A stretch of 64,000 nt of DNA, taken from assembly GCA_032433595.1 (NCBI GenBank), contig JASWJB010000082.1:62001-126000 (forward strand). The letters are read 5' to 3'. The notes below the pieces were generated by a model that saw nothing but the letters and a program-made list of their open reading frames with translations, ran no database searches and was not told the origin of the DNA. The translations under genes and the position numbers were made by a program. Positions 35,340 through 46,973 of this stretch are shown here, piece by piece; position 1 is the first letter of the stretch; each line of letters begins with the position of its first letter. The stretch is from Conoideocrella luteorostrata (taxonomy: Eukaryota; Ascomycota; Sordariomycetes; Hypocreales; Clavicipitaceae).

Positions 35340-36211
35340 ACTGTGACTGTGCTAGCTCCTGTACCAGTATTGACGCTGGTATTTATGATGGTCCCAGCGC
35401 TGGTGCTCGTACTAGAGGGACCAGGCAAGAGGCTGGTAAGCAGTGTAGCAATAGGATCCAAGATGCCTCCAGTTGTAGTGCTGACAGGTACAGACACGGT
35501 GGTGTTGCTAACTGGAGGCACATCAGTAGTTGTCGCGGCCACTTTAGTAGACTCGGTCACGGTGGCGTTGCCAACAGGCGGCGCATCAACAAACGTTGAC
35601 TTGCTGGGCTCAGTCGTCGGCTCCTTGGTCGGTTCCTTGGTCGGTTCCTTGGTCGGTTCCTTGGTCGGTTCCTTGGTCGGTTCTTTGGTCGGTTCCTTCG
35701 TCGGTTCCTTCGTTGGTTCCTTCGTCGGCTCCTTGGGGCTTGTCGTGACGATACCTGTTGGGCCAATGACAATAGCAGAATCGGTCGAGTCAGTTGAGGT
35801 CAGGCGATTAGTAGGCTTGCTGTCCGATTCCTTCTTCTTTGTGGGAAGAACAATACTCGTAGGCAGCCCGGAGCCTGATATCAAGGTATTGGTGGGAGCC
35901 CCCGTTGTGTCGACAACGGAAGAAGTCGATGTTTTCGAATTAGACGGGTCAGAGTTCAGAATCCCGGAGATCAAGTGGCTCAGAAACGTATCTGATCCGG
36001 TTTGGCGCTTGGTTGTTGACGAGGACAATGTCGATTCAGTTGTCTTGAGGTCGGGGGCTGACGAAGACGACCCGGAGCTGGTAACAGTTGAGTTCGTGTA
36101 TTCTCTCTTGATCTCACGAGGAAAATAGATGCGTGGTCGCTCCGGTTGGCTCGCAGCAACTGAAGTGGCCATAGCCACGGCCGAGGCCAGGACCAACGCT
36201 TTAGCATGCAT
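33659..36211 (-). CDS. MSB2: Msb2-type signalling mucin
   Basis: Cell-surface sensor acting upstream of the filamentation/infection MAPK pathway. Single exon, 850 residues from ATG 36211, which starts a signal peptide (MHAKALVLASAVAMATSVAA); the frame is open further upstream but ATG 36211 fits the family. A very long Ser/Thr-rich stretch (residues ~30-590) is the mucin part. It includes about ten KEPT units and a Thr-Gly run. The membrane-proximal domain has FQFPLNYVFV, then PDKLQISRLVPYNTKDTWGY and DLWSPNSAVYNHPDAI, the hallmark of fungal Msb2. One TM segment follows (AGIAVGALGFSVMYGAAMFI, near residue 745), then a basic stop-transfer (RRYKRKR) and a short cytosolic tail. The complementary strand is open over much of this gene because of repeat composition; that frame is a shadow. 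Confidence 0.9.
35616..35737 (-). repeat. 12-nt tandem repeat encoding KEPT
   Basis: About ten direct copies of a 12-base unit inside Msb2, with copies in the middle nearly identical and edge copies diverged. It expands the mucin domain in multiples of four residues without breaking frame. A second short run of TGTGCC-like units near 35300-35345 encodes Thr-Gly repeats. Confidence 0.9.
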
Positions 36212-39200
36212 GATTGCGAAACTTGTCCGGTGCCGACGTTGCTGGTTGAGATTGACGAAGATTGTTGAATAAGAGCTATTTGGTTGGAGCAGAATATGCT
36301 GGTTACAGGTGAGTATGCAATGCAATGTACATCCTGTCATTATATATGCCTGCGAAAACACTTACTGTCAGAAACGAATAGAACGAATGTACTTGACATA
36401 AACGTCAACGAGTGTAGTTTATTTTCAAGCGAAAATTTATGTATATTTGGACGATAACAGCAGAAACGATAGACGGTATTGCAGATGGAGAAAAAAAGAG
36501 TGACTAGACGATATCAAATTCGTCCGAACATGCAAAGGAAATCGAAATCGTAAGATTCGTCCGCGACGGCGTTTGTCGTTAGGTTCAGGGCCGGGGTTGC
36601 GTTGAAGACAACGGTCAGTCTTCAACGTGCATTTGTCGCCCTTTGCCGCCCGCACACGAATAAACTCTCAATGGAAGGTGAGGTAAAGGATTGAACGCGC
36701 GGCGGGAGCGCAAGGTTGTCGAGAATCGCAAGAGGACGACGTCGCCTAGGAAGCGCGGGTGACGGGTCAGCGGGAGGATTGGGGGGGATGTAGAGGAAGT
36801 GGGAAAGAGGGAAAAGAGCGTAGGTATAAATGAGATGGTGTCGCAGTACACGGGGAAACGAAGGAATGGGAGGCGAGAGTGGAAACACGACAGGGCGAGG
36901 GGTGCGGGTGGGAAACAAGGACGGGCTGCGACTAAAGACCAGAGAGGCAAGCACTCAGGTACACAGAGCCTACGATACGGGGACAGAGCACAAAGCCTGC
37001 TAGTACATACATACACACGCACAATGAGAAGTGGCCGAGGAAGGCAAAGGGGAGAGAGTGTGGCTTCAACGCTGCCCCGTTCCTGGTGCCCATAACTACC
37101 TGGTGCCCGTACCTGGGCAAGGTGGGGCCTAGTGCACTGGAGCCATGTGCAGCTTCTCTCTGCAGTGGACTGGTGGGCCAGTAAGAGCACATATGGTGGA
37201 GCCCGTGCATGTCCAGCGAGCGTGGGCCCTCGAGGATGCACTGGCACCCAGGCACTTGACTCCAAGTACGGAGTACGTAGCTCCGTACTGCACACAAGTG
37301 CATTGCCACATTGCCTCTGGGGGCGGGCACACACATACCAGTAACAACGCAATAACTAACTACTAACTACGGCGTACTCCGTAGCAAGTAACACACACAC
37401 ACACACACACACAACACACACAGCACATACACCAACGGCTGCTGGGACATGGATTCGGGCATTCCACCTGCGCTATTCGAACATGGGCTGGCACAGGTGG
37501 GCGGACTGACTCTCTGCTCGGCTTGCCTGTCAGTGCGCTACTAGCAACCCAACTGAAAGCGTGACCAGCGGTTGGTGCTCAGACTCCAAAAAGAGATGAA
37601 AAGTCGGTGGTCCGCAGGTGCGGTGCACAAGACGTTGTTGGCCGGATGGTACCATGCTACTACCCGCGCCGTCTATTTCTGCACCCACAGCATGTATTAT
37701 AAGTAGTATTATTGTACTCCGTACATGCAGAGTACTAGTAGTACCAGTAAGAGCACATAAGGAGAGGCTGTAGTACGATTCTCACCCGGTCTGCCAAGAC
37801 CGTGCTGGTATTTGCAGTCCCAGGATAAACACACCGCGATGCATTTATCGTGGGCTTGGACTGTGCTCGGCGCCGGGATGGATTGGCACTCATGTGAACC
37901 TGTCCCGCGAATTGCCTCGATCGGTCCGTCATACGCTTCCTAGATGCAGGTTAATATTAATATTGCTAGTGCATTACCGACGGCCACACGGAGCACCGTA
38001 TACCAATAAATGGCAATGAGCGGCGTCATGTGCATGAGTACCCAGCGCAGGCCCATTGGGGAAAATGCGTCTTTCAACAGGAATGGATGTGCACAAGTAC
38101 ACCACAATAGCAAGTGACATATTTTAAATGGTAGAGTACATCTACTTAAGTCTAATTAACCATAGCAGCTGATGTATCTGTATGGACAACTCTCAACTGG
38201 AGCTATGCTTTACAACTTTAATTTCGCGTTGTCCGCTAGCCAACCTGTGCAGGGGTGAGCCCACGGTTCCTAGGGGTAGGCGAGACGAAAAAGATGGTGA
38301 TGGGCGCTCAAAACCCGTCGTACCTGCCCTGCAATTCGCTCTTTGACTCTATCTCCCTGGAAAAGGTTTGATTTGAGCGTGCCCTGCCAGCCTGCTCTAT
38401 TGCTCCATCTCTCAAGCGACCAGCAACAAGCAACAAAGTCAAAGTCAATTTGCAGATCTGAGTTCCTTTTCAATCCAACAGCCAACCGCTTGTTTCCCTC
38501 CTGTGCATGCGCTTCAACCGGCCGAGTGCTTGCTCCGCGCTATTGGAATCCCTCCATGCTGTGGAAATTAGCTACCGCTTGGCGCTTAAGTACCTAGGTA
38601 GTTCGAAGCAGTCCAATCCACCTCACCACTTGCTCCAGCAATTGCGCCTTCTCCACGACGCTCTGGGCAAGTTCAGAATCGTCAACGAGTTTGCCGACAA
38701 GCCTTTTTGCTGGCCTTCGCTGCTTCAAATATCGCCCTAACCTGCCTTACAACTGGGGCTGGTTATCAAAAGTGAAAGAACAGGACAATTTTGCTTTCGA
38801 ATTCATTTGGAATCCGCCCAGTGGCACGTCACCCGCCCATATACCCACTGGTGCGACACAGGCCTGTCTGCAGATGCGACTTTGGTGACATTAGGCCGCG
38901 ACCTCTTTCAACCGTGGCGTCGACATACTAGGCGGAAGTACCCCGTAACTTCAACACAATGGATAACGCCCCCACTTTATCTGCGTTCGCGAGGGCTGTT
39001 CCTGAAGCTAGGGAGTCCTGGACGCCACAGCGGGTACAAGATCAGGGATACAATATTTACTAGTCGCTGGAACTCAAAGGTTACCACATTTTGGTCGGAT
39101 CTCGATACAAATTTGATAGTGAAGAAATCCCCACCGAAAAATAAAATTGGGCCAGGTTGCTTCGATGCGAGGGAGGACTCAGAGTTTCCCGGCCCATTGA

Positions 39201-42200
39201 TGAGTAAGGAAACAAAACGTTGATATACGACAGCAGTATTGTGCGTGCATGTGTCTTCTGTTTTTTCTCACCCTGCAGCAATGATCCACCTAGCTCCTGT
39301 GATGGTACTTTGCAACATAATTGCACCACACTGCAATATGGTGGGTATGAGAAAACACTCTGTAGGGCACCTCTGTAGGGCACCGCCACGTAAGACACTG
39401 TGCTTCCCGGAGGTTACCGCTACAGAGAAAATAAGACAGAATCTCTGTCGAGGCAACGAACTTTGTCGTCTAACCTTGACCCTGTGTCTATTAATATGCT
39501 TCCGATGCCGAGCAATGCACCCTCGCCAAGGCCAATGCGTGTGGCAAGAATCATGGTACACTGTACTCCGGAGTCTCTGCGACAGCACTCCGGATATCGG
39601 CAGATGTCTGTTTACTGATAATTTTGTTTCTGTGATTTCCAGGCTCAATGCTCGGTGCTATACCATCCCGTCCCTCCTGCAGGCAGTCCAAGTCCAACAT
39701 GATGAAGATGTGTCGTTGTGGTACCCGACTTGTAGTATCTTGGTGTCACTGATGTTGTGTCGCCGCCGACAGAAATGACCAGGGGAGGAATGGGGGAAAA
39801 GAGAAAACCCCATTTGCCTCTCCGGCAGCGGTCGATTCCGCCTGGTCAATAACAGCATCCAATATGATAATGCTGCAGCCGTGCTCCATTGCGGCGCATG
39901 AGCTTTTATCATTGCTATTATGGCGTATTGCCAGGCTCACGTATCAATATCGTATGTTATAAGCAAGCCATAAGTAGCACTACAGACAGCACAAAAAGTG
40001 CCCCCATGATATGTACGATAAGAGAGCCTAGGCAATGTAATCCAACATGGGGTGAGATCTATATGGACTAATCCAACGACGTGCAGATTACTCCGTTCTC
40101 CGTGCAGAATGCGAATATGTACATCCACGGGGTGCTCCGTATGCAGCCTCATCGAAAAAGGACATGTCGACTTTTTTTTTTTTTTCCTTAATCTTTTTGG
40201 TTACGCTGCAATCCACAGCTGAAGGCCAGCAGCTAACCATCACTTCAAGTTGGGAAGCGTTGTGCAGCACCCCTTTTGTACACCGCTAACAGAATAATTT
40301 GCGGTTTATATATATGTTTTTTCTCTAGAAAAAATTACACGTTACATTACACGCTGCATTGCATATTATTATGTGCTATTATACGCTGGTTGCTCTATAC
40401 ACACTAAATATGACAGAGCACGGAGTACTGCTGTGTGTAAATTCAGGATCCTGTTAGCGGAAGACTCTGCGGACTTAAGAGGCGGCTTATGCAATAGCCA
40501 ATTAGCTATGCTTATGAAGTATCCCCCCCCACAAAAAGGGGGTGCTGGTTCGACGCAAGAGAGTTGCTGTACAACGCTTCCCTTAAAGTTACCAACGCAG
40601 GTTTGCAGCGACCTGCCCAACTGCCACTATCCGGCAAAGACGATGAAACGCTCAGACATTGCGTTTAAAATTGCATGTCATTACCGAATGCGACCCAACG
40701 GGTCATTATTCAGTAGCTAACCGGAGTTTGAAAAGCAGACAATCGTCAAAGTCAACTCTTCGAGCTCTGCCTCGTGCGACACCAGTAAAGAGCACGGCAA
40801 GTCATGGTGGGCCACCAATAATACTGCGACTCATTCAACACATGTGGTATTACTGTCAGAGCTGAGACCTTCCAATGGTCCGCAAGCCGCACCGCTCAGG
40901 ACCAAAAAATACAGCAAACTTTTTTATATTAACACAGGGCGAGACCTGCGGTCACAAAAAGTCAATTTCACCCCACCAAGCGGATAGTTATCATCCCAGT
41001 TGCTGCGGCTTGCCAACTTTGCTCCAACAGCGAGATGGGAGACCAGGGCCTGCTGCGGCTCGACTGCGCGCATCCATCCGCAGATAGTGATTATTTAGTT
41101 ACAGTATTCCGCAAATTGAGTGAATTACTCTTATTTGGGGGCTGCATTTCAATATACCGTACGGAGTACTTTCCGTATTTGCCCTCCGAAATGTCAGCCT
41201 CTTCCTCGGGACCCCATGCCCACCTCTGCCCAAGCTCAGGGGCTAAGCCCGGCTTCAGGATCGGCCGCTCGCTGCTTCAGGTTGACGTGACCAGGACGCC
41301 ACCGTCAGTAGGCCATGTCTTTCAGCCACCCCGTTTTTGTGCCAGTTCGTCCAAGTAACGAACTGACTACCTACGAAGTAGAACAGATGACACGGCATAA
41401 TAGAATACATAATATTGTCCGGAGTGCGTGGCGTCCGGCTGGTGATACCAGGATAAGCGATATCCGGTCGGGCGGAAAGGTCAAGATCGCGCACCTGGGG
41501 GCCACGCAGCACACAGAGTCGAAGCATGTACTAGTATATGCTCGTATTCCGTTCAACACATCACAGATGCAACAGCTCGGCATCTCATATGCCACATAAA
41601 CAACAAGCCAAATTCCACTGACAAAGGCGGCTGTTTTGCTGCTCCGGAGTCCATATTAAATCGTTACCCTTCATTAGTTACTCGGTACTCCGTACTGTTG
41701 GCACAACCACAAAGAAACGCGCTGCTAATTACGCAGGACCCCCTGCCCCTGCTCCCGACACTTCCAAAGCCGCGCAAAAAGAAACAACGCAAAATGGCGT
41801 AATGGCGTTGCGCTGTCTCGCCTTATTGTCTCTGTACCGCAGCGTCCGGTCTCCAAAAATAACGAAACTGGGTCTGTTCCCCGGCCGGGCTGCATGTCTT
41901 GGAATCTGATTTCCGCCTCCAATACGGATTACGAAATGCTCGGTTCCTGCATTAGGTCGCCTTCTTCAACTGCAAAAAGCAATGGTCGTTGTGTGGGCCG
42001 CCGAAAGCAAACAGCGCGATTGCTTGACAAATTATGTATTGTCTGCTAGGTCATTTGCGGCCGTCTCCCGGTCGCCTTTCACATTTTTTCATGTTTTTCG
42101 TCCGGTGTTGCCCCTGTATGCCTGTCTGTCTGCCGTGCTGGCAGCGATGACTAAAATCGCATATTACCCGGTGTCAAAGATGGAGAGTTACCGGGGGTTG

Positions 42201-44671
42201 TGTCAGGTTGATCACTCGCTTGATGCGGTGCAGTCGGCCTTGATGGATGCAAGTTCGTTGCTTGAAGCCCGGGTATCTATCGTGTACCATCCGAATCTGG
42301 ACTGCTTCGTGGAATTGTGAATTCCAAAAAGAGGCTATGCTACGGATCTCGGGGTCACGCTTATCGGGCCCGCGAGCCAGACAACTTGTTTTGGCTATCC
42401 GAGATGTTATGCCATGCAGTGTATTCCGAACAGAGTACCAGACGCGATATTACTGCATGCACCCGACTGCAATGCTGCCGTGCATAGGAATGGCCATCAA
42501 ACACAACGCGCTCACTAACTAGCTTAACCCCGAAAGAAAAAGTGCTGGAATATTCTGCAGTCACACCGTTTCGGTTTGTCTCAGAGATGGTGGCGCAGCT
42601 AGTCAAGTTGGAATGGCAATTTGGCGTTTTCGTGAATGAAATCGCGGGGAGCGCGTGACATTTCGTGCACAGCGTTTTGCTTATGACGTTTTTTTTTTTC
42701 TTCAGCGCCATCAGTTGTGATTAGAAGGTATTATTTTAGGTCAGCTCTTTAATGCCTGACTGATGACGTTTGGTTGTCAAGCAGGGACACCAAGCGGAAC
42801 GTATGAGCACCTAACTTGATGTGTGCTTGATTATCCTGACACAAAGTAATGGCGCCCAACGGGACTTTTGCTTTAGTCGCCGCTACTTGAATCCAATTAG
42901 ATAAGAGAGTTTAAGCAATGGATCTCGGTCAACTATGCCGGTAGAGAGGAAGACGTTGAGTGGTGAACGTCCACACGACTCCCATATAGGGTAGCGGCCT
43001 CGGGATGTAATGGCCTCCCAGTCGATCATCACATCTCGCATGTATTATCAATTCGTTCTAAATACCGTCTCGGCTATGAATACAAAATCGCCATTGTTCT
43101 CCGTGCTAAAACATGAACCGTAGTCTGCGCAACTTCCTGCGGAACTTCCTGCGCAACTTGCACACCTGCGTCCAATGCACACGAACGGGCGGGGAATTTA
43201 CTGAACCAAGGACATGCGTAGATTTGACTCGGCCATAATTATGTTTTACTTCCAAAAAGTGGTTTATCATTCATATACTAGCTGAATGGCAGTGACAAAT
43301 CTAGAAAACCTCCCTGTAGTAATTCTTTACACTGACAAGATTTACGAACTGGACTTGTCGTAAACCTACTTACGCAAAATAGATTGGAATGAAATGGTCA
43401 CGAGTGCCCACGCTCAAAAACGCTCGGGCTATTCGACATAACCACGTAAACATATCATTCAAATCCCGATCAAGTCGCCGAGGGAAAAGAAAGTACATCT
43501 GACGACTAGCATGATTGGTTGAGCTGTGAATCCGCAAGCCGGATTCGTACCGTCGAGTCGTGCTGCAGGCCATCATCTCATTAAAGCCTTTAATCAAAAT
43601 GTCATTAGCCGACTTATCGGCGACATCCTATCCGACCATCAAATGTATATCACATAATTATTAATGTGTGTTTGTTCTTATCTGTACTCCGTACCGTTTC
43701 CTTTCTTGCTTCATCGCCTCCTTTGTTTGCTGCAGCTTGCATGCTCTCGGCTTGGGGATAGCCAATGGCTGCAAAACACACAAACCGTGCAAGTGGCCTC
43801 TCATTTCCCAAAGGCTTTGCGTAATTTGAAAATATGCCCCCAGGCAGAGTTTTCTTTTATGGGGAGAGGCGGTTGGCTCTTAATTAGGCCACGAATATCC
43901 CGCAAATCCTGGATATATACGGAGTAGTGTAAGGCACATATCAACTAGATGCTAACCGTTTGGCGAGCACTCTGCCCTAGAGAGTGAATCCCGGTAATAT
44001 ACGCGCCATTTATTAGTACTCATACAAACAAAGTCCTTGCAGAGGCACTTATGCAGCTATGAACGTCTATAGTCAGGATGTATCGGGAGGGAGAGCGGGA
44101 GGAAAGGCCCGAATCATTAATTATTTGCTGCGCATACGAGCTAATGATGCCGCAGGGTCCGGTTAACTGCATCGGAGGACATGATGCGCAATGATCTTTA
44201 GGAATCATTTATTATGCTCCTGAAGGTATTGTAAGTGGTCCCGGGGTTTAGGATGCAGCTGATGATGTAGTTGCTCTCTGAATGTTACATGGCTCATAAC
44301 ACCTCATTCGTGGAGTGGCCAGTCATATGTGACATGGAAATTCCTGGACCATTGTCGATTAGCGAAGCTTGGCTCCGAATACATTGCAACCGAATCCTGA
44401 GCCTTCTCACCGTTCTTTGTGCACCGTGCACGGGGGTGGTTAGATGCTTAAAGTTGGATCTGAGCTGGCGAACTGTACTCCGTACGGAGTTATGGGGCGG
44501 GAGTCTGGTGCTTCGATGGGGCTGCCAACGCACTATCGTACCGAGTACGGGGCAGCGAGTAACTAACTAACTCGCAAAGCAGCAAGACCAATTGGCCCCG
44601 ACCACTAATGCCACGTTGAATTGTGCAACGCCAGCTCGGGGGACTTCCACCCGCATTCACCACTGCCAGCC
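36212..44671. other. Gene-free stretch of about 8.4 kb between MSB2 and ERV2
   Basis: I find no frame with splice logic or a known motif on either strand. It holds a CA microsatellite (37391-37412), nine exact copies of the TACGGAGTA/TACTCCGTA word, short poly-A/T runs, and a near-duplicate of a 14-base unit (GCGCAACTTCCT type) at about 43128-43160. The first ~1 kb is C/T- and GC-rich on the strand reading into MSB2 and is probably its promoter and leader. Non-coding transcripts cannot be excluded. Confidence 0.5.
37391..37412. repeat. CA dinucleotide microsatellite
   Basis: About eleven AC units in tandem, followed by a broken continuation. Confidence 0.8.
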
Positions 44672-45382
44672 ATGGCGCGCCGACAACATCTGACACTGGC
44701 GGTGCTCCTCGTCTTCATCGTTTTGATGAGCATAAGCTATCTGTTCTCCGGGCCCTCCTCATTCAAACCCCATGCACCGACGTTGAAATCCGGTCGGGAG
44801 GCTGAAGTGCCGCTCCGCGAGGTCGGCAAACCTACCGACCAGCAGCCAACGGCAGCTCCACCATCAGCCGACCCCAAATCCGATTTCAAGATTGACTTGG
44901 ACGCAATTCCCAATCTATCAGAAGGAGATTCTATCGCACCAAAACTGGAGAATGCCACACTCAAGTACGCCCGTGTCATCTTTCGTTCTCTACTTCCCCC
45001 GTTGCTAACAAAATACATGATCAGAGCCGAGCTGGGCCGGGCGACCTGGAAGTTCCTGCATACAATGGTTGCCAAGTTCCCCGACAAACCTACCGACAAC
45101 GATCGCAAAACCCTCGAGTCCTTCTTCCATCTTTTCGGGCGACTGTATCCGTGCGGAGATTGCGCCCGTCACTTTCGCGAGATGCTGCAGAAGTATCCTC
45201 CCCAGACGAGCAGTCGCAATGCGGCAGCGGGATGGCTGTGCGCTTCGCACAACGTGGTGAACAAGAGATTGAACAAGCCCCAGTTTGACTGCACCAAGAT
45301 TGGAGACTTTTACGACTGTGGCTGCGGCGATGACAAGAAAGGGAAGGGCCCGTCCAAGAAGGAAAAACGAGAGATTTGGTGA
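44672..45382 (+). CDS. ERV2: ER FAD-linked sulfhydryl oxidase, Erv2 type
   Basis: Makes disulphide bonds in the ER lumen, passing electrons from thiols to FAD and then oxygen. Exons 44672-44964 and 45025-45382 flank a 60-base intron (GTACGC...TCAG with GCTAAC branch site), giving about 216 residues. Removing the intron joins ENATLK to AELGRATWKFLHT, the family's conserved start of the FAD domain. A single N-terminal signal anchor (LTLAVLLVFIVLMSISYLF) places it in the ER. The active-site CxxC is YPCGDCARHF. The FAD-contacting motif is HNVVNKRL. A C-terminal Cys-Gly-Cys pair (YDCGCGDD) is the shuttle disulphide known in yeast Erv2. ATG 44672 is preferred over 44621 because it begins directly before the anchor. 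A Lys-rich tail follows. Confidence 0.92.
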   Translation: MARRQHLTLAVLLVFIVLMSISYLFSGPSSFKPHAPTLKSGREAEVPLREVGKPTDQQPTAAPPSADPKSDFKIDLDAIPNLSEGDSIAPKLENATLKYARVIFRSLLPPLLTKYMIRAELGRATWKFLHTMVAKFPDKPTDNDRKTLESFFHLFGRLYPCGDCARHFREMLQKYPPQTSSRNAAAGWLCASHNVVNKRLNKPQFDCTKIGDFYDCGCGDDKKGKGPSKKEKREIW

Positions 45383-45956
45383 GGTCGGAGCTGGTGTCGG
45401 AAGAGGGGGACTAGAGAAACAGCTCGGCAAGGCAATTGCAGCCGATTTTTCATAGCATTTTGTATTACTCAGCGTTCATCTTGTACTATTCAGCGTTTAG
45501 ATGGTAAAATTTTGTTTAAGAAGCCTTGAGCCCGTCTGCAGAAGGTGTTTCGTTGATGTGGCGTCGTGTAAGAATAGGCTATGTAAGCTTTGCAGGACAC
45601 CTAAACATCACAGCGCCACGTTATAAGCCTTTTCTTATGGATACTGGGGGAAATACATGTTCCTTTTTATCAGTGAATAATAAGATCGCATGAATTATAA
45701 TATATCCCAGTGTGCCGCATGAGCATCAATACCTGAGCATTGTCTTTTCCATAAGCTCACGTGCCGTGTCATGTGCTCCACCTGAGACCGGCTTGGCACG
45801 GCTGCGCGTACCAAGAGCTGCCTGAGCTGCGTCCAAAGCTCCAGCCATCTGAGCGACAACTCATCCAGCGACTCTACTACTATTTCTCTCAATCACTCAC
45901 CAAACGCCACTTAGACAGTAAGAAACGGCACGTTCGCGATCACAGTATCAGAAATA
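45383..45956. other. Intergenic region between ERV2 and PRE3
   Basis: AT-rich 3' flank followed by the proteasome gene's promoter. No gene seen. Confidence 0.5.
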
Positions 45957-46973
45957 ATGGAGTTCGGTCAAAAAGGTGTATTGAACGAAGGTAAACACTG
46001 CAGCTGAGAGAAGCAATCTACCCACCAGGCAGACGATGCTAAAACAATTGACCAGATGGCATCCACGTTGACATGGATCGCCTCAAGAAGGGTGAAGTAA
46101 AGTGAGTACAGCTTGTCCGAAATAATGTGCCTGTATGCGACTCTTACTGACCACTTCCTTAGCTTGGGAACATCCATGTACGAATCCACCGCTCGATGAG
46201 ATCACATCACGGTCTAACAATGTAACTTAGTATGGCAGTCACCTTCAAGGACGGTGTCATCCTCGGTACGTTACGTCCAGCTGTGCAGAAATGGGGCAAT
46301 TTGGAAGGCTAGAGACTGATGGTAATTCACAGGCGCCGATTCTCGAACCACGACCGGAGCTTACATCGCGAACCGAGTCACCGACAAGCTGACAAGAGTA
46401 CACGACACCATCTGGTGTTGCCGATCTGGCTCGGCAGCTGACACTCAAGCCGTTGCGGACATTGTTCAGTATCAGCTAGGATTGTTCGCCATGCACAGTG
46501 GCAAGCCCCCAATGACACAAACTGCTGCCTCCATCTTCCAGGAGATTTGCTATGCCAACAAGGACAGATTATCGTATGTTGACCCAAGTATAACATGGAG
46601 CAGAGACTGTTCAATCTGCATACTAGTTAATGTCACTGACAATGTTCAATACAGAGCCGGTTTGATCATTGCTGGATGGGACGGGCGGTTCGGCGGCCAG
46701 GTATACTCGATTCCTCTGGGCGGTTCTCTGCACAAGCAGTCATACGCAATTGGTGGTTCTGGTTCTACATATATCTACGGTTATTGTGATGCAAACTGGA
46801 AAGAGGGCATGGAGAAAGACGAGGCAGTTCAATTCGTCAAAGGTGCTTTAAGAGAGGCTATCAAATGGGATGGTAGCTCAGGCGGTGTTATCCGTATGGT
46901 GGTGTTGACAAAGGAGGGTGCCGACCGACACTTGTACCTGCCGGACACGGATTACAAGGTTCGACATGAGTAG
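45957..46973 (+). CDS. PRE3: 20S proteasome beta-1 subunit (caspase-like activity)
   Basis: Catalytic subunit of the 20S core; cleaves after acidic residues. Six exons: 45957-45990, 46056-46101, 46163-46177, 46231-46265, 46333-46573, 46655-46973, with all five introns GT-AG, giving 229 residues. The propeptide reads [11 protein letters not shown]...[14 protein letters not shown] and is followed by the autocatalytic Gly-Thr cleavage site; mature Thr1 is in [13 protein letters not shown]. Conserved landmarks are [40 protein letters not shown] and [15 protein letters not shown]. The third exon is only 15 bases long. The last intron is 81 bases, in frame and free of stops. Every catalytic landmark is present, so this is the normal housekeeping copy. 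Confidence 0.95.

Noticed and set aside
34527..36128. A 533-codon plus-strand open frame opposite MSB2
   Set aside because: It is the shadow of the Ser/Thr-rich MSB2 gene: repeat composition keeps the complement open. The minus strand has the signal peptide, TM segment and family motifs.
36615..37352. A 245-codon minus-strand frame upstream of MSB2
   Set aside because: No splice logic and low-complexity composition; it overlaps equally open frames on the other strand. Treated as leader/promoter.
41982..42320. A 112-codon plus-strand frame in the MSB2-ERV2 gap
   Set aside because: It starts with ATG but has no recognisable motif, no splice partners and no promoter signal; too weak to call.
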